From Phycisphaerales bacterium (GTDB lineage: Bacteria > Planctomycetota > Phycisphaerae > Phycisphaerales > UBA1924), in contig JAVJVK010000004.1 of the NCBI GenBank assembly GCA_040221175.1, positions 666,268 through 730,267 of the forward strand: DNA of 64,000 nt. Reading direction: 5' to 3'. A program made the position numbers and the translations under genes. How positions within the stretch are numbered: the first letter of the stretch is position 1; every line of letters starts with the position of its first letter. This document shows, one piece after another, positions 61,049 to 64,000 of the stretch. The notes beneath the pieces were generated by a model. That model searched no databases. It worked only from the letters and a program-made list of their open reading frames with translations, and was not told where the DNA came from.

Positions 61049-64000
61049 TCAGTCCTGCGAGGTGTTCTCGGAACCCACGCCGTCGGCCGAGTCGGTCTCG
61101 AGTTGGCCTTCGTCGGTCTCGCCCGCGTCGGTCTTGTCGCCTGACGGGGCGCTCGAGGTCGACGGGGCTTTGGTGGCATCCCAGCTGGTCGGCTCGGTGT
61201 AGCCGTCGCGCGACACGCTGGGCGACCACTCGAACTTGTTGAAGCTGAGCGAACCAAGGAGCGCCGTCTCGAACTGGTCCTCGATCTGGGCTTCGACCTC
61301 GGCCTCGACGGGGCTCGACGCATCGAAGCTCGGCGTGAACTCGACGGGTTCGGGCGTCTTTGCTTCGGCCGGCTCAGTCGTCGGCTCGGCGGCCTCCTCG
61401 GCCTCGCTGGTCGCGATGGTCAGCGGGGCGTTGGCGGTGGTCCCGTCGGTCGACTCGGCCACGATCTCGCCCGTGCCTGCCTCGGGCGCTGGTTCGAGCG
61501 TTTCGACCTGCTCGGCCCCCTGGGCTTCTGCCAGGCGAGCGGCCTCGAGTGCCGCGGCGTCGGCTGCGGCCATGGCGGCGGCCTCTTCTTCGGCAGCCTG
61601 CTCGGCAGCGGCGAGCGCGGCCGCCTCGGCCTTGCGTTCGGCCTCGCGCTGGGCAATGACGTCCAGCGGAAGCACACGGATGACCTTGCCCTCCTCGACG
61701 TAGCCGAGGTTCTGCTGGCCGAGCACGGCGTCGAGCGTTTCCTCGAGCGTGAGTCCGTAAAGTGAGGCGCTCACGGTGCCGGCCACGTCGGGCGACACGA
61801 TGATGCTCCGTCGGGCCTGGCTGGACAGGTCTCGCAGGAAGGTCGGGAGGGGGGCGTCTTCGACGGCAACATCGAAGGTGCGTGCCTCGCTGTCATAGGT
61901 GATGGCGGGCGTTTCATCGGCGGTCGTGGTCTCGACGTCGTCGCTCACCGTCTCGGCCTGGCCCTCGACGGGCTCGTCGGTCGTCTGGCCCGCGGCAGCG
62001 CCGATCTCGGCCTGGGCGAGGCTGTTGATCCAGTCCGAACCCTCGAAGGCGCTCTCGCTGGACTCGGCCGACTCGATGGCTTCTTCGCCGGCGTTCTCGG
62101 CAACGATGGTCTCGCGAGCGCTTGCGAGTTCGGTCTCTTCGAAGCTGTCATCGGCCGCGGCGATCGCCTCGGCTTCGGCGGCGAGGGGGTCGACCGGCTC
62201 GAGTTCTTCGGTGGTCTCGTTGACGCCCTCGCTTGCCGTGGCGATCGTGGCCCCGGTTTCGACGTCGGTATCGGACGCGTTCTCAGCGTCGGTCCCGGTC
62301 ACGGTCTCGGCCTGGGCCACGGCAGTGTCGCCTTCACCGGCCTCTGTCGTGGATTCGTCGGTGGCATCTTCGTCCGTGGTGTCGCTCTCGGCGGCTTCGA
62401 CGAGCGTGTCGATCTCGCCCTCGAGCGAGGCGCCCTCGTCGATCATGTCGACCTTGGTGGGCACGTACATCTCACCGTGCTCATCGAGGTAGAGGTCCAT
62501 CTCGGTGTGGAAGGTGCTCTGGAGGATGCTCTGCATGGGCCAGTCCTGGGTCTTGGTCGTCAGCCGCTCGAGCAGCAGACGGGCCTGGGGCTGGTTGGGG
62601 TTGAGCGAGAGCGAGCGGCGAACGCAGTAGAGGGCCTTCTTGGTGTTGCCATCTGCGGCGTGCTGCTGGGCTTCGACGAGCAGACGCGAGGCCTGCTTGT
62701 CGCGGCTGAAGGGCAGCAGCCCTTCCCGTGTCCCGGCCACGGCGCTATCGATGAGGCTCTTGGCGCGCTCGGCGTGCTCGGAGACGATCTGGTCGTTCAC
62801 GATCGTGGGCGTGATCATGAAGATGATCTCGGCGCGATCGGTGCTGTCCTCGCGACCACGGAACGGAGCGCCGATGAACGGCAGGTCGGCGATCCAGGGC
62901 ACCTGGCGGCGGGTGTACTGCGTCCGCTCGCGGAACAGGCCGCCCAGGACGATGGTCTGGCCGTCGCGGACCATGACGTTGGCGGTCAGTTCATTGGTGG
63001 TCTCGTCGGGGATGGTTACGGCGGCGCCGCCCGAATCGGTGGCGTCGCGGATGACGGCCTCGGAGACCTGCGGCTTGAGTTCCATGCGGATCAGGCCATC
63101 GCGTGAGACGAAGGGTCGGAAGTAGAGCTGGGTACCAGTATCCAGGAATTCGACGGTCTGGGTCGTGCCCGTCTGCGTCGTGGTGCTGCTCAGGTAGCCG
63201 ACGCGCTCACCCACGAGCACGCGGGCGGGCTGGCGGTTGAGCGTGAGGACCTTGGGCCGCGCGATGATGGTGGTGTCGGTCACCTCGTCGAGCACGCGGA
63301 GGAAGGCGGCAAAGTCGCCGTCGACGTAGCCGACCTTCAGCGAGGCGGGGCCGGCGGTGCGGCCGACGCTGGACACGGCGCCGTTGGCGCTGCCGTTGTT
63401 CGAGCTGGGCAGGGCGGTGGGCGAGCCGGCGACGTTTTCGCCCTGACCGTCGATCAGGTTGTTGACGGCGTTGAGCGGGCCGCCCAAGAAGTCGCCGAAG
63501 TTCATGTTGCCGATGATCGAGAAGTCGACGCCGAAGGCGTTGTTCTCGGTCAGTGCGGCCTGGAGGATGGTGGCTTCGACCAGCACCTGGCTTGGCTTGG
63601 TGTCGATCTGCACCAGCAGGTCGCGGATGGCGTCGACGTTCTCCTCGAAGTCGACGACGACGATGAACGCCTCGGTGGCCAGGTCATCGGCGCCCACGGG
63701 GGCGTTATCGGGAATCTGGAAGGGCGAGGTCTTGCCCGGGGCCTTGATCTGCCCGTTCTCGCTGAGCAGGGCCTGGGCGAACTCGGCGGCGTCGCTGGAG
63801 TTGATGTAATCCAGCGGAATGACCGCGGTGGTGCGCTCGCGGCTGCTCTCGATGAGGGTCTTGATCTCTTCGGCCGTATAGACGTAGATGAAGTTGCCTT
63901 CTTCGACGTAGCCGAAGCCGTTGACATGGAGGATGGCGTCGAGAGCCTCGTAGAAGGTCACGCCGTAGAGAGTGGCGGTGACGTTCGCGGCCACGTTCTT
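61049..64000 (-). CDS. secretin-family outer-membrane channel protein, N-terminus outside the window
   Basis: At least 983 residues, open at the right edge (the GTG at 63994 is an internal Val). It starts within an STN-like N-domain (ATLYGVTFYEALDAILHVNG) and continues with N-ring domains (VLVEATILQAALTENNAFGVDF). The secretin domain follows, with ARVLVGERVGYLS, the beta-barrel region and the signature VPWIADLPFIGAPF...AEIIFMITPTIV. After it come a helical TPR-like segment and then about 440 acidic Ala/Glu/Thr-rich residues that contain a second STN-like domain. It should be the outer-membrane pore of a type II secretion or type IV pilus system. The TPR lipoprotein gene follows. Confidence 0.85.
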   Translation of the reverse strand, partial: KNVAANVTATLYGVTFYEALDAILHVNGFGYVEEGNFIYVYTAEEIKTLIESSRERTTAVIPLDYINSSDAAEFAQALLSENGQIKAPGKTSPFQIPDNAPVGADDLATEAFIVVVDFEENVDAIRDLLVQIDTKPSQVLVEATILQAALTENNAFGVDFSIIGNMNFGDFLGGPLNAVNNLIDGQGENVAGSPTALPSSNNGSANGAVSSVGRTAGPASLKVGYVDGDFAAFLRVLDEVTDTTIIARPKVLTLNRQPARVLVGERVGYLSSTTTQTGTTQTVEFLDTGTQLYFRPFVSRDGLIRMELKPQVSEAVIRDATDSGGAAVTIPDETTNELTANVMVRDGQTIVLGGLFRERTQYTRRQVPWIADLPFIGAPFRGREDSTDRAEIIFMITPTIVNDQIVSEHAERAKSLIDSAVAGTREGLLPFSRDKQASRLLVEAQQHAADGNTKKALYCVRRSLSLNPNQPQARLLLERLTTKTQDWPMQSILQSTFHTEMDLYLDEHGEMYVPTKVDMIDEGASLEGEIDTLVEAAESDTTDEDATDESTTEAGEGDTAVAQAETVTGTDAENASDTDVETGATIATASEGVNETTEELEPVDPLAAEAEAIAAADDSFEETELASARETIVAENAGEEAIESAESSESAFEGSDWINSLAQAEIGAAAGQTTDEPVEGQAETVSDDVETTTADETPAITYDSEARTFDVAVEDAPLPTFLRDLSSQARRSIIVSPDVAGTVSASLYGLTLEETLDAVLGQQNLGYVEEGKVIRVLPLDVIAQREAERKAEAAALAAAEQAAEEEAAAMAAADAAALEAARLAEAQGAEQVETLEPAPEAGTGEIVAESTDGTTANAPLTIATSEAEEAAEPTTEPAEAKTPEPVEFTPSFDASSPVEAEVEAQIEDQFETALLGSLSFNKFEWSPSVSRDGYTEPTSWDATKAPSTSSAPSGDKTDAGETDEGQLETDSADGVGSENTSQD

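Overview
The window is high-GC bacterial DNA with dense, mostly short-gapped genes on both strands and no rRNA, phage, insertion sequence or CRISPR array. The best guess at origin is a planctomycete of the Phycisphaerales type. This rests on four secreted proteins ending in a tandem calcium-loop domain whose last residues are Gly-Cys-X (the 'GC-type dockerin' seen in that group), a lysine-rich histone H1-like protein, a planctomycete-style exosortase-like operon, and a CrtI/aldehyde dehydrogenase pair as in planctomycete carotenoid loci. The taxonomic call is inference.

Layout. 1-7.7 kb: tail of an FAD oxidoreductase, a hypothetical, a GC-dockerin protein, then small housekeeping genes (PilZ, HIT/Ap4A phosphorylase-like, CBS, ribosomal protein L31, a putative metalloprotease, a FecCD permease, an isolated atpC, an agmatinase-family enzyme). 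7.8-13.7 kb: an AbgT transporter, then a translationally coupled operon of a nucleotidyltransferase-like protein, an exosortase homologue that has lost its catalytic Cys and His, an anchored unknown protein, and a polyprenyl-phosphate sugar transferase with an extra N-terminal half. 13.7-20.3 kb (minus): mrdA-rodA-rsmG-dinG with overlapping stop/start codons, preceded by a 21-bp tandem array. 21-28.8 kb: FG-GAP dockerin protein, dinB, LPS-type kinase, glycosyltransferase, methyltransferase, H1-like protein, DEAD-box helicase (probable CTG start), STAS protein. 29-35 kb: two tandem paralogous dockerin propellers, a DUF6065 protein, recA with a possible operator, and two tRNA-Leu genes flanking a lipoprotein. 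35-45 kb: a HupE-like membrane protein coupled to a very large GH38 alpha-mannosidase, diverging from a self-contained fructose-type PTS (IIC, IIB, HPr-EI-IIA fusion). 45-50.4 kb: crtI and aldehyde dehydrogenase, GNAT, glmS. 50.4-64 kb: a second 21-bp array, a six-PAS HWE hybrid histidine kinase, thiG, a tautomerase/phosphatase/cobalamin adenosyltransferase cluster, recJ, a TPR lipoprotein and a secretin with a duplicated STN-like domain in an acidic C-terminal tail.

The strongest candidate for an undescribed system is the pseudo-exosortase operon at 9.9-13.7 kb, which looks like a polysaccharide or glycolipid export module rather than a protein-sorting one. Other notable signals are the two 21-bp arrays upstream of peptidoglycan genes (mrdA and glmS), a perfect inverted repeat over the recA -35 box, and convergent gene pairs that share one CTAG as both stop codons.
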